In this document: positions 43,861 to 55,984 of the stretch, one piece after another
How the letters are laid out: every line of letters starts with the position of its first letter
How positions within the stretch are numbered: the stretch's first letter is position 1
DNA from: Opitutus sp.
Lineage (GTDB): Bacteria > Verrucomicrobiota > Verrucomicrobiae > Opitutales > Opitutaceae
Direction of reading: 5' to 3'
DNA: 64,000 bases
NCBI GenBank assembly: GCA_009695065.1
Contig: SIBR01000014.1
Coordinates: forward strand, 14,080 to 78,079
Translations under genes and position numbers: made by a program
The notes under the pieces: model-generated
Told to the model about the DNA's origin: nothing
Database searches by the model: none
The model's input: only the letters and a program-made list of their open reading frames with translations

Positions 43861-46710
43861 ATGGCCCAGGACCTGAAAGACACTCTGCAGCTTCCAAAAA
43901 CGGATTTCCCGATGCGCGCCGGCCTGGCGCAGCGTGAGCCAGGGCGGGTTGTGCACTGGGAAAAGACCGGGCTCTACGACGCCATCCAGAAAAAGCGCGC
44001 CGGCGCCCCCGCCTTTGTCCTCCACGACGGCCCGCCCTTCACCAACGGCGACGTCCACATCGGCACGGCGCTGAACAAATCCCTCAAGGATTTCGTCAAC
44101 CGCTACAAGTCCATGCGGGGCTTCCGAACGCCCTTCGTCCCCGGCTGGGACTGCCACGGCCTGCCCATCGAACAAAAAGTCTCCCGCGAAGTCCGCGACG
44201 AAAAGCTCACCCTGACGACCGCGCAGTTGCGGGCGCGGTGCGACGCGTTTTCCGAAAGCTGGATTGCGAAGCAGACCGCGCAGTTCAAGCGCATTGGCGT
44301 CCTCGCGGACTGGAAAAACGAGTACAAAACGAAGGCCCCCGCCTTCGAAGCCGACATCGTGCGCACCTTCGCCGAGTTTGTCGAAAAGGGCCTCGTTTAC
44401 CGCAGCAAGAAACCCGTTTACTGGAGCATTCCCTTCGAAACCGCGCTCGCCGAGGCCGAGATCGAATACAAGAACCACACTTCGATCGCGATCTGGGTAA
44501 AGTTCGCCGTGCCCGCCGCCGAGGCGCAAAAATTCGGCCTGCCCGCCGACAAGCCGCTCTTCGTTGTCATCTGGACGACCACTCCGTGGACGATCCCCGC
44601 CAATCTCGCGATCGCCGTTCACCCCGAGATCGACTACGTCGTCGCCGACCTCGGCGCCGAACGAATCATCATCGCCGAGGCCCTGCTCGGTTCCGTGCTC
44701 GCCGCCGCGAAGATCGAAGCCGCGCCCACCATCACCACGAAGCGCAAGGGCGCCGAGTTGGAGAAACTCGCCCCTCGCCATCCCTTGATCAACCGCGCCT
44801 CGCCGGTCGTGCTCGCCGACTACGTCACCACCGACAGCGGAACCGGTGCCGTCCATACCGCCCCCGGCCACGGCGCGGAAGATTATCTCACCGGCCTCAA
44901 ACACAAACTCGAGATCTACTGCCCTGTCGGCGATGACGGCCGCTATCTTGACGACGGCCAGGTGCCCGCCGACCTCGTCGGCCTCACGACGCTCGAAACC
45001 GTCGAGGATCTCGCCGCCAAAAAGCCGTCGCCCGCCAACCTCGCGGTCCTGAAAAAACTCGCCGAGGCCAATGCCCTGTTCGCCAAAGCGAAATACGCAC
45101 ACAGCTATCCGCACTGCTGGCGTTCGAAAACCCCGATCATTTTCCGCGCGGTTGACCAGTGGTTTGTCTCGCTCGACAAGGCCAACCGGCGCGGGATTGC
45201 GCTCGACGAGATCAAGAAGATCGCCGCCCACCAGGGCTGGATCCCGGCGTGGGGCGAGGCCCGCATCCGCGGGGCGGTGGAGTCGCGCCCCGACTGGTGC
45301 ATCAGCCGGCAGCGCGCGTGGGGCGTACCGATCCCGGCGTTCTACGACGAAAAGAAAAACGCCTACCTCGATGCCGGCGTCGCCCGCGCCATCGCGGACA
45401 AATTTGCCACGCACGGCACCAACCTCTGGTATGACGCCACGCCCGCCGAGATTCTCGCCGGCATCGCGCTTCCGGCAAACTGGCCCGCGCCAGCCGCGCT
45501 CGCCGCCGGCCGGGACACGCTCGATGTCTGGATCGACTCCGGCTCCACCCACGCCGCCGTCCTCAAGCGCGGCCAAGGCGGCACCTTGTGGCCCGCCGAC
45601 CTTTATCTCGAAGGCAGCGACCAGCACCGCGGCTGGTTTCAATCGTCGCTCTGGACCAGCGTGATTGCGTTCGACGCCGCCCCCTACAGGGCCGTCCTCA
45701 CCCACGGCTTCATCGTCGACAAGGCGCGTCAGAAAATTTCCAAGAGCAGCACCTACCAGAAGCCGCAGACGAGCGACGCCTACATCGCCCAGCACGGCGC
45801 CGACGTGATCCGCCTCTGGATCGCCTCGCAGGATTTCCGCGACGACATCCCGGTGGACGACGAGATCCTCAAAAACGTCGGCGAGTCGTACCGGCTGTTT
45901 CGCAACACCCTGCGCTACCAGCTCTCCAATCTTTTCGATTTCGACGCCGCGCGCGATGCCGTGCCCGTGGAGCAGATGGACACGCTCGACCGCTGGGCCC
46001 TCCATCAGACGGCCGTCCTCATCCGGGAGTGCACCGCCGCCTATGAGGCCTACGAGTTCCACCGCGTCTACCAGCTGTGCAACCAGTTTTGCGCGGTCAC
46101 GCTCTCTGCGACTTACCATGACATCCTGAAGGACCGGCTCTACACGCTCGGCACCCACGCGCCGCTCCGCCGCTCCTCCCAGACCGCCCTCCATCATATT
46201 TTCCACACCCTCGTCCGCCTGCTCGCGCCCGTACTCACGTTTACCTGCGACGAAGCCTGGGGCTACGCCACCGCGAATGCGGAGTATATCAACGATTCGA
46301 TCCATCTCCAGGACTGGCCCGTCGCGCCCGCGAACTGGACGAATACCGCGATCGAGGCTGACGTGGCCGCGCTTCTGAAAGTTCGCACGCTCGTCAATGA
46401 AACGATCGAACCCCAGCGAGCCGCGGGCCGGCTGGGCAAGTCGCTCGACGCCGCCGTCACCATCACCATCGCCCCGGAAGATGCCCTTTTCGTGGTGCTG
46501 GAGAAGCACCGTGATTTTCTTCCCGAACTTTTCATCGTTTCACATGTCACCCTGCTCCCGGCCACGGGAGCCGCGCTGCACGTGGAGGTCCGTCCCTGCG
46601 CTGAACTGGGTCTTGTCCGCTGTCCGCGCTGCTGGCGCTGGGTGCCGGCGCTGAACGCCAGTTCGCACGGCGAGGTCTGTCCCCGTTGCGCCGAGGCGTT
46701 GAAATTCTAG
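43861..46710 (+). CDS. ileS: Isoleucyl-tRNA synthetase
   Basis: A 949-residue class Ia synthetase that charges tRNA-Ile. The signature HIGH appears as HIGT at residues 66-69 within DGPPFTNGDVHIGTAL. The KMSKS loop is KISKS at 625-629. The CP1 editing domain shows TTPWTIPANLAIAVHP and TGAVHTAPGHGAEDY. The anticodon-binding domain follows. The C-terminal zinc finger is CPRCW...CPRCAEAL (zf-FPG_IleRS), characteristic of bacterial-type IleRS. Length is normal. It is followed by a DksA-like gene 23 bp later. Confidence 0.97.
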   Translation: MAQDLKDTLQLPKTDFPMRAGLAQREPGRVVHWEKTGLYDAIQKKRAGAPAFVLHDGPPFTNGDVHIGTALNKSLKDFVNRYKSMRGFRTPFVPGWDCHGLPIEQKVSREVRDEKLTLTTAQLRARCDAFSESWIAKQTAQFKRIGVLADWKNEYKTKAPAFEADIVRTFAEFVEKGLVYRSKKPVYWSIPFETALAEAEIEYKNHTSIAIWVKFAVPAAEAQKFGLPADKPLFVVIWTTTPWTIPANLAIAVHPEIDYVVADLGAERIIIAEALLGSVLAAAKIEAAPTITTKRKGAELEKLAPRHPLINRASPVVLADYVTTDSGTGAVHTAPGHGAEDYLTGLKHKLEIYCPVGDDGRYLDDGQVPADLVGLTTLETVEDLAAKKPSPANLAVLKKLAEANALFAKAKYAHSYPHCWRSKTPIIFRAVDQWFVSLDKANRRGIALDEIKKIAAHQGWIPAWGEARIRGAVESRPDWCISRQRAWGVPIPAFYDEKKNAYLDAGVARAIADKFATHGTNLWYDATPAEILAGIALPANWPAPAALAAGRDTLDVWIDSGSTHAAVLKRGQGGTLWPADLYLEGSDQHRGWFQSSLWTSVIAFDAAPYRAVLTHGFIVDKARQKISKSSTYQKPQTSDAYIAQHGADVIRLWIASQDFRDDIPVDDEILKNVGESYRLFRNTLRYQLSNLFDFDAARDAVPVEQMDTLDRWALHQTAVLIRECTAAYEAYEFHRVYQLCNQFCAVTLSATYHDILKDRLYTLGTHAPLRRSSQTALHHIFHTLVRLLAPVLTFTCDEAWGYATANAEYINDSIHLQDWPVAPANWTNTAIEADVAALLKVRTLVNETIEPQRAAGRLGKSLDAAVTITIAPEDALFVVLEKHRDFLPELFIVSHVTLLPATGAALHVEVRPCAELGLVRCPRCWRWVPALNASSHGEVCPRCAEALKF

Positions 46711-46733
46711 TTTGCATTCACCCAAAACTCCCC

Positions 46734-47633
46734 ATGGCCAAGCACAAGAAATCATCCGTCAAATCATCCGCCGCAAAGTCCGCCGTCAGGAAAGCGCCGC
46801 CGGCGCGGGGTAAAACCCCGCCCGCCAAGCCGGTCAGCGGCCGGCCGGCACCGGCGGCCAAACCGGCGGCCAAACCGGCCAAGCATTCTCCCACCATGGA
46901 AAAGCCCTCTAAGAAAAACGCGCTGCGCAACAGCATCCTGAAGCGCAAAGCCGCCACGAAACCGATCGCCTTCAGCCTCGACGAAGTTCGCGCCATCGCG
47001 AAAACCGTCACTACGAAGACGGCTGCGCCGTTTTCAAAAGCCACGAAAGCGGCACCGGCAAAAAACGCGGCCGCGCTGAAAAAGGCCGCCAAACCCCAGC
47101 ACGTGAAGGCCGCCTCGCTCGCCGACATCCTCGGCTTCAATCCGAAGAAGGGAAAAACCCCCAACGCGCTGAGCGACAAGAACGTCCCCGAAAAATTCAA
47201 GCGCTACTACAAGCTTTTGATTGATCTGCGCTCCAGCCTGACGGAGGGCATCGAACGCCATTCCGAGGAGACTCTCCATCGCTCCGCCAAGGACGACGCC
47301 GGAGACCTTTCCTCGTACGGCCAGCACATGGCGGATGCGGGCACCGATACCTTTGACCGTGATTTCGCGCTCAGCATGGTGGCCAGCGAGCAGGAAGCGC
47401 TCGCTGAAATCGACGCGGCCATCAAACGCGTTCACGACGGCACCTATGGCGTGTGCGAGATCACGCAGAAGCCGATTGCCAAGGAGCGCCTCCTCGCGGT
47501 TCCGTTCACCCGCTATTCGGCCGAGGCGCAAAAAAACCTTGAGCGCAATCGCCACCGCTCCCGCACCCAGGCGGGGATTTTCGGCGAAGAGGGCGGAAAG
47601 ATCATGGACGAGGATTCGCGCGGCGACGAGTAA
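46734..47633 (+). CDS. DksA/TraR-like protein with Lys/Ala-rich tail and lost zinc cysteines
   Basis: A 299-residue protein from the ATG at 46734, 23 bp after ileS. Residues 1-150 are a Lys/Ala/Pro-rich, histone-H1-like tail (KHKKSSVKSSAAKSAVRKAP). The C-terminal about 130 residues resemble DksA: a coiled-coil hairpin (HMADAGTDTFDRDFALSM) and a globular end GTYGVCEITQKPIAKERLLAVPF, then TRYSAEAQKNLER. The four-Cys zinc finger is degenerate, with one Cys left. DksA binds the RNA polymerase secondary channel with ppGpp. The basic tail suggests extra nucleic-acid contact. Such combined forms are seen in Verrucomicrobiota and relatives. It is placed directly before lspA. Confidence 0.82.
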   Translation: MAKHKKSSVKSSAAKSAVRKAPPARGKTPPAKPVSGRPAPAAKPAAKPAKHSPTMEKPSKKNALRNSILKRKAATKPIAFSLDEVRAIAKTVTTKTAAPFSKATKAAPAKNAAALKKAAKPQHVKAASLADILGFNPKKGKTPNALSDKNVPEKFKRYYKLLIDLRSSLTEGIERHSEETLHRSAKDDAGDLSSYGQHMADAGTDTFDRDFALSMVASEQEALAEIDAAIKRVHDGTYGVCEITQKPIAKERLLAVPFTRYSAEAQKNLERNRHRSRTQAGIFGEEGGKIMDEDSRGDE

Positions 47634-47649
47634 GAGCGCTGCCACTCCT

Positions 47650-47654
47650 GAGGA
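47650..47654 (+). promoter_or_regulatory. Ribosome-binding site for lspA (TTG start)
   Basis: GAGGA lies seven bases upstream of TTG at 47662. No ATG or GTG precedes the first membrane helix in this frame, so this site fixes the start. Confidence 0.65.
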
Positions 47655-47661
47655 CTTTCGA

Positions 47662-48237
47662 TTGAATCCGGTCGATCCCAGTCCGCCCCGCCGGAAGCCG
47701 TCATCGCTTGGCGCCCCTTCCGCCCCCGGAGATTCCGGGGATCGCAAATCAGCCCTCGATCGTTTGCTCGCCTACCGCGTCCTGCTTACGCTGACTTTGG
47801 TGATCCTGGCGCTGGATCAGCTCACCAAGGCGTGGATCGCCGCCCGGCTGCCCTTTCCAACCTACGGGGATCCGGGCGGGGCCATTCCGGTAGTAAAGGG
47901 GTTTTTCTATCTCGTGCACGTCGGCAACACGGGCGCGGCCTGGAGCATGTTTTCCGGCCAAAGCGTAATGCTCGCCGTCCTGGCCGCGGCAACGCTGGTC
48001 GCCATCTGGTTTTGGCGCAGCGCACTTCATCTGCGCGAGCGTCTGCCGCAAATCGCCTTCGGCCTGCTCTGCGGCGGCATTGTCGGCAACCTTCTCGACC
48101 GCCTGCGCCACGGCCATGTGGTCGATTTTGTCGACCTGCATTTCGGCACCTACATTTATCCGACGTTCAACGTGGCCGACTCCGGCATTTGTGTCGGCGT
48201 TTTCCTCTACCTCTGGCAGTCGCTCCGCGAGCACTGA
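47662..48237 (+). CDS. lspA: Lipoprotein signal peptidase (signal peptidase II)
   Basis: A 191-residue aspartic membrane protease that cleaves prolipoprotein signals after lipid modification. The start is assigned to TTG at 47662 because of the GAGGA site. The longer open frame upstream is inside the DksA-like gene. Four membrane helices are predicted. Conserved blocks are DQLTKAWI, NTGAAWSMFSG, GGIVGNLLDRL and PTFNVADSGI, with catalytic Asp146 and Asp173. The N-terminal about 30 residues are Pro/Ser-rich and cytoplasmic. It lies 28 bp downstream of the DksA-like gene, with ileS further upstream. An ileS-lspA association is common in bacteria. Confidence 0.93.
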   Translation: MNPVDPSPPRRKPSSLGAPSAPGDSGDRKSALDRLLAYRVLLTLTLVILALDQLTKAWIAARLPFPTYGDPGGAIPVVKGFFYLVHVGNTGAAWSMFSGQSVMLAVLAAATLVAIWFWRSALHLRERLPQIAFGLLCGGIVGNLLDRLRHGHVVDFVDLHFGTYIYPTFNVADSGICVGVFLYLWQSLREH

Positions 48238-48288
48238 TCCCGCCCCCGGGAAAGCGGGAATTGCGGGCTGACTGCGCGCTCCGACGCC

Positions 48289-49161
48289 CTACTCGACGTT
48301 CGCCATCTGTTCCCGAACGCGCTCGAGTTCGTTCTTCAGTTCGATCACCGCGCGCGCGATTCCCAGATCGTTGGCCTTGCTGCCGATGGTGTTCACCTCG
48401 CGGCCGATCTCCTGCAGCAGAAACTCCGCCTTTCGCCCAATCTCGGCGTCCGATTTCAATAAGGCGGAAAACTGCTCGAAATGGCTGCGCAGCCGGGTGA
48501 CCTCTTCCGTCGTGTCGCAACGATCCGCGAAGAGCGCGATCTCCCGCAGGACCCGCTCGTCGTTCAGGTCGAGTTCGAGTACCGCATCGCGCAGGCGCTT
48601 CATCAATTGTTCGCGATAGTTCGCCGGCACCAAAGGCGCGCGGGCGGCGATCGAATCGACCAGGCGGTGAAGCACTTCGCTGCGTCGGATAAAGTCGACG
48701 AACAGCGCCTCGCCTTCCTTGGCCCGCATGGCGGCAAATGATCGCAACGCCGTGGTCAACGCCTCCGTGACCGCCGCGTGGGCGCTTTCCGCCGACGGAA
48801 AAGTCGTCGAGCGCTTCTGCGCGTTGGCTACCTGCCAGAGCAACTCGGCCGTGGGTTCGAACGGCACACCGCGGCGGGCGGCAAACGCCTCCAGCCGGCT
48901 CAGTGCGTCGGCGGCCGCGGATTCGTCCCACGTGGCGGATGCGACGGACTTGTCCCCCGTCAGCTCGATGTTCACGTGTACCTTGCCCCGGGCCGCGAAT
49001 TTCCGCACGAGTTCCAGCACTGTCGGCTCAAGGCTCTCCCATTCCGCCGGCAGGGACACCGTGAGATCGAGCGTCTTGCGGTTGACCGAGCTCACCTGGA
49101 CGGTGAGCGAGAGTCCGCCCACGGTGCCCGTCGCGCGTCCGTAGCCGGTCATGCTTTTCAT
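48289..49161 (-). CDS. yicC: YicC family endoribonuclease
   Basis: A 290-residue protein from the ATG at 49161 ([12 protein letters not shown], the family's invariant start). The C-terminal DUF1732 part contains RLRSHFEQF and [19 protein letters not shown], as in E. coli YicC, an endoribonuclease acting on small RNAs. The start overlaps the stop of trpB by 4 bp (ATGA), so translation is coupled. It converges on lspA. Confidence 0.94.
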   Translation of the reverse strand: MKSMTGYGRATGTVGGLSLTVQVSSVNRKTLDLTVSLPAEWESLEPTVLELVRKFAARGKVHVNIELTGDKSVASATWDESAAADALSRLEAFAARRGVPFEPTAELLWQVANAQKRSTTFPSAESAHAAVTEALTTALRSFAAMRAKEGEALFVDFIRRSEVLHRLVDSIAARAPLVPANYREQLMKRLRDAVLELDLNDERVLREIALFADRCDTTEEVTRLRSHFEQFSALLKSDAEIGRKAEFLLQEIGREVNTIGSKANDLGIARAVIELKNELERVREQMANVE

Positions 49162-50381
49162 AATGTAACTCCGAGGAACTTCGCCACTTGGTTCACATCC
49201 TTGTCGCCGCGACCGGAGAGGTTGATCACCAACACCTGATCGCGGTTCATCTCCTTCGCGCGTTTCAGCCCGTGCACCAGCGCATGCGTACTCTCCAGCG
49301 CCGGAATAATGCCCTCCAGCCGCGAGCAAAGTTTAAAAACCTCCAGCACCTCGTCGTCGCAGGCATACGCGAAGTCGATGCGTTGACGGTCGCGATAGAA
49401 CGCGTGCTCCGGTCCGATCGCCGCGTAGTCCAACCCCGCGCTCACCGAGTGCGTCAGCTCGATCTGCCCGTCGGGATTCTGCAGAATATACGTCTTGCAG
49501 CCCTGCAACACGCCGAGTTTGCCGCCTTCGAAACGCGCCGCGTGATCGCCCCGAGTGATCCCGCGGCCACCGGCTTCGACCCCCACCAGCCGGACGCCCG
49601 GCTGCTCGAGAAATTCAAAAAAGAAGCCGATCGCGTTCGAGCCACCACCGACGCACGCGATCATTTCGTCCGGCAGCCGGCCTTCCCGCGCGAGAATCTG
49701 CTCTTTTACTTCGCGGCCGATCACCCGGTGAAAGTCGCGCACCATCATGGGATACGGATGCGAACCCAGGGCGCTGCCCAGAATGTAATGCGTGCCGCGG
49801 ACATTGGTTACCCAATCGCGCATCGCCTCGTTGATTGCTTCCTTCAGGGTCTTCTGCCCCGCCTCGACGCCGCGCACTTCGGCACCCATCAGGCGCATGC
49901 GGAAGACATTCAAGGCCTGCCGCTCCATGTCGACCGCGCCCATGTAGACCACGCACTCGAAGCCAAATTTCGCACATACGGCAGCCGTCGCCACCCCGTG
50001 CTGGCCCGCGCCGGTTTCCGCGATGATCCGCTTCTTTCCCATCCGCCGCGCCAGCAGGGCCTGGCCGAGGGCGTTGTTGATCTTGTGCGCACCGGTGTGC
50101 AGCAGGTCTTCGCGCTTGAGATAGATTTTCGCTCCACCGCAATGCTGGGTCAGACGCTCCGCGAAATAGAGTTCGGTGGGCCGACCGGCGAACTCCTTGA
50201 GGTGATGCCCCAACTCGGACTGAAACACCGGATCGTTCCGCACGGCCTCGTAGGCCGCACCCAATTCCTGCAACGCCGTCATCAGCGTTTCCGGCACAAA
50301 CACCCCGCCATACTGGCCAAAATGCCCCCCGGCATCGGGGAGCGAGAAACGGTCGAGTGGTGCGGCGGTGGTTGAGGACAT
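49158..50381 (-). CDS. trpB: Tryptophan synthase beta subunit
   Basis: A 407-residue PLP enzyme that joins indole and serine to give tryptophan. The PLP lysine K100 lies in [28 protein letters not shown] and the glycine-rich phosphate loop VGGGSNAIG are present. Length matches TrpB1-type enzymes. TrpA is not in this window, because yicC follows immediately with a 4-bp overlap. Confidence 0.96.
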   Translation of the reverse strand: MSSTTAAPLDRFSLPDAGGHFGQYGGVFVPETLMTALQELGAAYEAVRNDPVFQSELGHHLKEFAGRPTELYFAERLTQHCGGAKIYLKREDLLHTGAHKINNALGQALLARRMGKKRIIAETGAGQHGVATAAVCAKFGFECVVYMGAVDMERQALNVFRMRLMGAEVRGVEAGQKTLKEAINEAMRDWVTNVRGTHYILGSALGSHPYPMMVRDFHRVIGREVKEQILAREGRLPDEMIACVGGGSNAIGFFFEFLEQPGVRLVGVEAGGRGITRGDHAARFEGGKLGVLQGCKTYILQNPDGQIELTHSVSAGLDYAAIGPEHAFYRDRQRIDFAYACDDEVLEVFKLCSRLEGIIPALESTHALVHGLKRAKEMNRDQVLVINLSGRGDKDVNQVAKFLGVTL

Positions 50382-50448
50382 ACTGCCGGGGAGTGAACCG
50401 AGCGCCGCGGCGGAAGCAAAAGATTTTCCGCCTCAGCCTCGCCCCGTT

Positions 50449-51800
50449 TCAATGCCGCTTGACGGTGAGCAGCGTGACGTCGTCGCGCTGGGCCATTTTC
50501 CCCGTAAATCGCCGCACGTGCTCCAGGAGCACATCGTTGAGTTCGCGTGCCGACCGGTGGTGGTACGAACGAACGACGGCGGCCAGCCGGGCGCCCGAGA
50601 ATCCCTGCCCATCCTCATTCGGCGCCTCGGTAATCCCACCCGTGTAAAGCACGAGCCCATCGCCCACGGCAAAGGGTTCCGTGTGATCGACAATCGAATC
50701 TCTGAAAATGGATTCGCCCACCATGCCGAGAGCCATCCCCCCGCGCCAACATACCGGGTGAGAGTGATCCCGCCCACGCGGTCAGGTCGGACGATCAGGG
50801 GCAATTCGCGGCCAGCGCGCCGTTCAATTCGAGCAGTGCTGCGGCGGGCGACGTGTGGCGCGGTGCGATCTGCCGGACGTTGGTGCGACAAATCGCCATG
50901 AGCAACGAAGCGGGAATGCCCTGGCCGGAAACGTCAGCCACCACGAGCCGTGTTTCCAGGAGCGCAAAAAAATCATGCCCGTCGCCCCCGATGCGCTGGG
51001 CCGGGGCATAACGCGCGTCGATCTCCAGTCCGCCGACCCGAACCGGACCGCGGGGCAGCAACATCTGCTGGATGCCGCTGGCCGATCGACAGATCCAGAT
51101 CGAGGACCCTCTTCTCGATCTACCAGTGCAGCAACTCCGCATTGTGCAGCGCCAGCGCCGCCTGCTCCGCCAGCGCTTGCATCAGCGCAAAATCGCCCGC
51201 GGAAAATATCTGGTCCCCCACGGGGTTGGCCACCGCCAGTACGCCAAAAAACCGGTCCCGAAAGATCAGCGGCACTACGATCAACGAGCGCACGGCCACG
51301 GCGGTATCGTCGTGCTTCACCAACTGCGGATCGGAGCGGGCATCGGCCAGCCATTCACCGCGCCGGCTTTCGGCCACCCGTCCGACGATGCCTTCGTGGA
51401 TCGGAAATTCCTCCCCCTTCAGCACCTCCTCGATGAACTTGGCCCGGGTCGCCAATCGGGCCCGCACGGCCTCTGACAACGGCCGATGGGGCGGAAACAA
51501 TCCCTCGAGCGCGACGCCTCGCAGAGTGCCGCGCTCGGTGCGCTCGAAAAGGCACCCGCTCAGCGCCCCGGTGCACAAAATCGACGCATGCACGATTCGC
51601 TGCTGGAGTTTCTGCCGGGACAATCCCTCCCCCTGCGCTCCGGCGATCAAGGCCATGAAATCGAATAATCGCTGGCGGTCGTGCGCCAGTTTTTGATTCT
51701 CGTCCCCGGCCCGGTCGAGTGCCGCCCGGGCGCGGCTCAAGGCCAGCCCTATCGCCGCCAAACCCAGCACCGCCAGGCCGATGACCAAGTACAACAACAT
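50449..51800 (-). pseudogene. Broken GAF / SpoIIE (PP2C-type) phosphatase gene
   Basis: The intact part (51120-51800) starts MLLYLVIGLAVLGLAAIGLA, one membrane helix, then a GAF domain with HEGIVGRVAESRRGEWL and LIVVPLIFRDRFFGVLAVAN. It ends at TAG (51120-51122) just before IEKRVLDLDL, where the family usually reads QIEK. A shift near 51075 then leads to SGIQQMLLPRG, GDGHDFFALL and VVADVSGQGIPASLL, the SpoIIE phosphatase core. Another stop at 50795 and loss of about 40 residues follow. The last part (50449-50736) reads DGLVLYTGGITEAPNEDGQG and QRDDVTLLTV. All three lesions are in one gene. The original was a membrane-linked GAF-PP2C phosphatase of partner-switching systems. Confidence 0.85.
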
Positions 51801-51914
51801 TGAGAAAAAGAGTGTGTCAGCCGTCCGTCAGGCGGGCAACGGTGAAGGCTGCGAACCCAACCACGTCCCGGCCTCCCGCCGGGGAACCAGGACCCGTCCA
51901 CCAACGGCCCGCCT

Positions 51915-52427
51915 TTATTTCGGCTCCACCCGGTTGCGGAGAAACGCCAGCACGTCCTGGAAGCGGCTCCGGTTGGCATCATCCGCAGTCACGAGATTTT
52001 CGTGCGCTTCCAGGACCAGCCGAGCATTTTCAATTTCCGTGCGCTGGGGATAGGAGAGCGCCGTGTCGCATTTGCCGAAATCCCCCGAAAAATCGCCTGC
52101 GTCGACCGTCATCAGCCGGTGCAGCCCGAGATTGCAAATCAGTTCCAGATTGCGCCGCCCCACACGGGTCAGGACAAAGCTGCCATCCGACACCGTCTTG
52201 CGCAGTTCGATCGCCGCCCCGGCGAGCACACCGAGAAACGTGCTGTCCATGCTGGCACAATGCTGAAAATCGACGACGAAGCGGGACTTGCCCTGTCCCA
52301 GCATCGCGGCAACGAAATCGCGCAGGCAGGCGCTGTTCTGGAAATTTGCGCGGCCCTCGATGCGCACGACCACGGGGTCGGAATAGGCATCGACGAGATA
52401 AGCGGGTTTGGCAGCGGCGTCAGACAT
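51915..52427 (-). CDS. STAS-domain (anti-sigma factor antagonist-like) protein
   Basis: A 170-residue protein starting at the ATG at 52427 (MSDAAAKPAYLVD). A STAS domain covers about 15-110: VVVRIEGRANFQNSACLRDFV, then VVDFQHCASMDSTFLGVLAG, with the phosphorylatable Ser in the D-S-T motif. A C-terminal extension of about 60 residues is unassigned. STAS proteins are dephosphorylated by SpoIIE-type phosphatases and then bind an anti-sigma kinase. The adjacent SpoIIE-type gene on the same strand is wrecked, so this switch may be locked, rewired or decaying. Confidence 0.85.
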   Translation of the reverse strand: MSDAAAKPAYLVDAYSDPVVVRIEGRANFQNSACLRDFVAAMLGQGKSRFVVDFQHCASMDSTFLGVLAGAAIELRKTVSDGSFVLTRVGRRNLELICNLGLHRLMTVDAGDFSGDFGKCDTALSYPQRTEIENARLVLEAHENLVTADDANRSRFQDVLAFLRNRVEPK

Positions 52428-52547
52428 GGTCGGCGATGGAAAGGATCGACCCCGGAGGCCGAGACACAAAATGATCGGATTACAGGATTCGGCAAGCGAC
52501 GCCGTGCCACCGGCAGGATTCTGCCAGCGGCACGGCGGCTGCGATGG

Positions 52548-55235
<2,688 letters not shown>

Positions 55236-55316
55236 GGTGTTCTTGAAAATGCTGCGACGACATCCTCGTCGCCGAAAAAGATGGAGCCGCGACCGGCAAC
55301 GTCGCGGGTCCAGAAG

Positions 55317-55790
55317 TTACTTCGCCAGTGCCGCCTTGACCGCGGCGAAATTCGGCAGGTCCTTGGGCGTCGGAGTCTGCTCGGCATATTTCACCATGCC
55401 ATCCGTGCCGATGACGAAGGCCGACCGCGCCGCCGTGTCACCGACCCCGGCCAGCATGGGAAACACCACCTCGTAGGCCTTGATCGTGGTCTTGTTAAGG
55501 TCGGAAAGCAGCGTCACGCCGATCTTGTTCGCCTTGGCCCAAGCCTCCTGGCTGAACGGGCTGTCGACGCTGATCGCATAAACCTCGGCCCCGAGTTTTT
55601 CGTATTCCGCCAGACCGGAAGTCTGATCGCACATCTCCTGCGTGCAAACGCCCGTATAGGCCAGGGGGAAGAAGAGAATCACAGTCTGCTTCTTGCCGAA
55701 ATTGTCGCTCAGCTTGACGTCCTTCAGTCCGTCGGCGGTCTTGGTTTTAAGAGTGAAATCGGGAGCTTTCGAGCCAACAGTAATGGGCAT
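55317..55790 (-). CDS. Peroxiredoxin (AhpC/TSA, one- or atypical two-Cys)
   Basis: A 157-residue thioredoxin-fold peroxidase. The peroxidatic cysteine C49 is in FFPLAYTGVCTQEM (P-x3-T-x2-C), with a second Cys at 54 that may be the resolving one. The entry MPITVGSKAPDFTLK is typical. It reduces hydrogen peroxide or organic peroxides, so placement beside acnA with its oxidation-sensitive cluster makes sense, though it may be coincidence. Confidence 0.92.
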   Translation of the reverse strand: MPITVGSKAPDFTLKTKTADGLKDVKLSDNFGKKQTVILFFPLAYTGVCTQEMCDQTSGLAEYEKLGAEVYAISVDSPFSQEAWAKANKIGVTLLSDLNKTTIKAYEVVFPMLAGVGDTAARSAFVIGTDGMVKYAEQTPTPKDLPNFAAVKAALAK

Positions 55791-55984
55791 GGGAGGGAGG
55801 ATGACTTAGGTTGATGTTTTCCGCGCGACCTTTCGCCCGGATGAAAGGACCACGTTGAACCGGCCACCGGGGCGCGGCAAATCGTTTTTCCGCCTAGCAG
55901 GGGCGTTGCTAAGTTTGCAGCGCGCCCCATTAGAAACACTCTTGCGCGCCCGCCGCCGCGCCGCGTTTACTCCTCTTTCCTGCC

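Noticed and set aside
43684..46509. 941-codon minus-strand open frame
   Set aside because: It is antisense to ileS, which has all synthetase motifs. The antisense translation is Gly/Val/Asp-rich without motifs.
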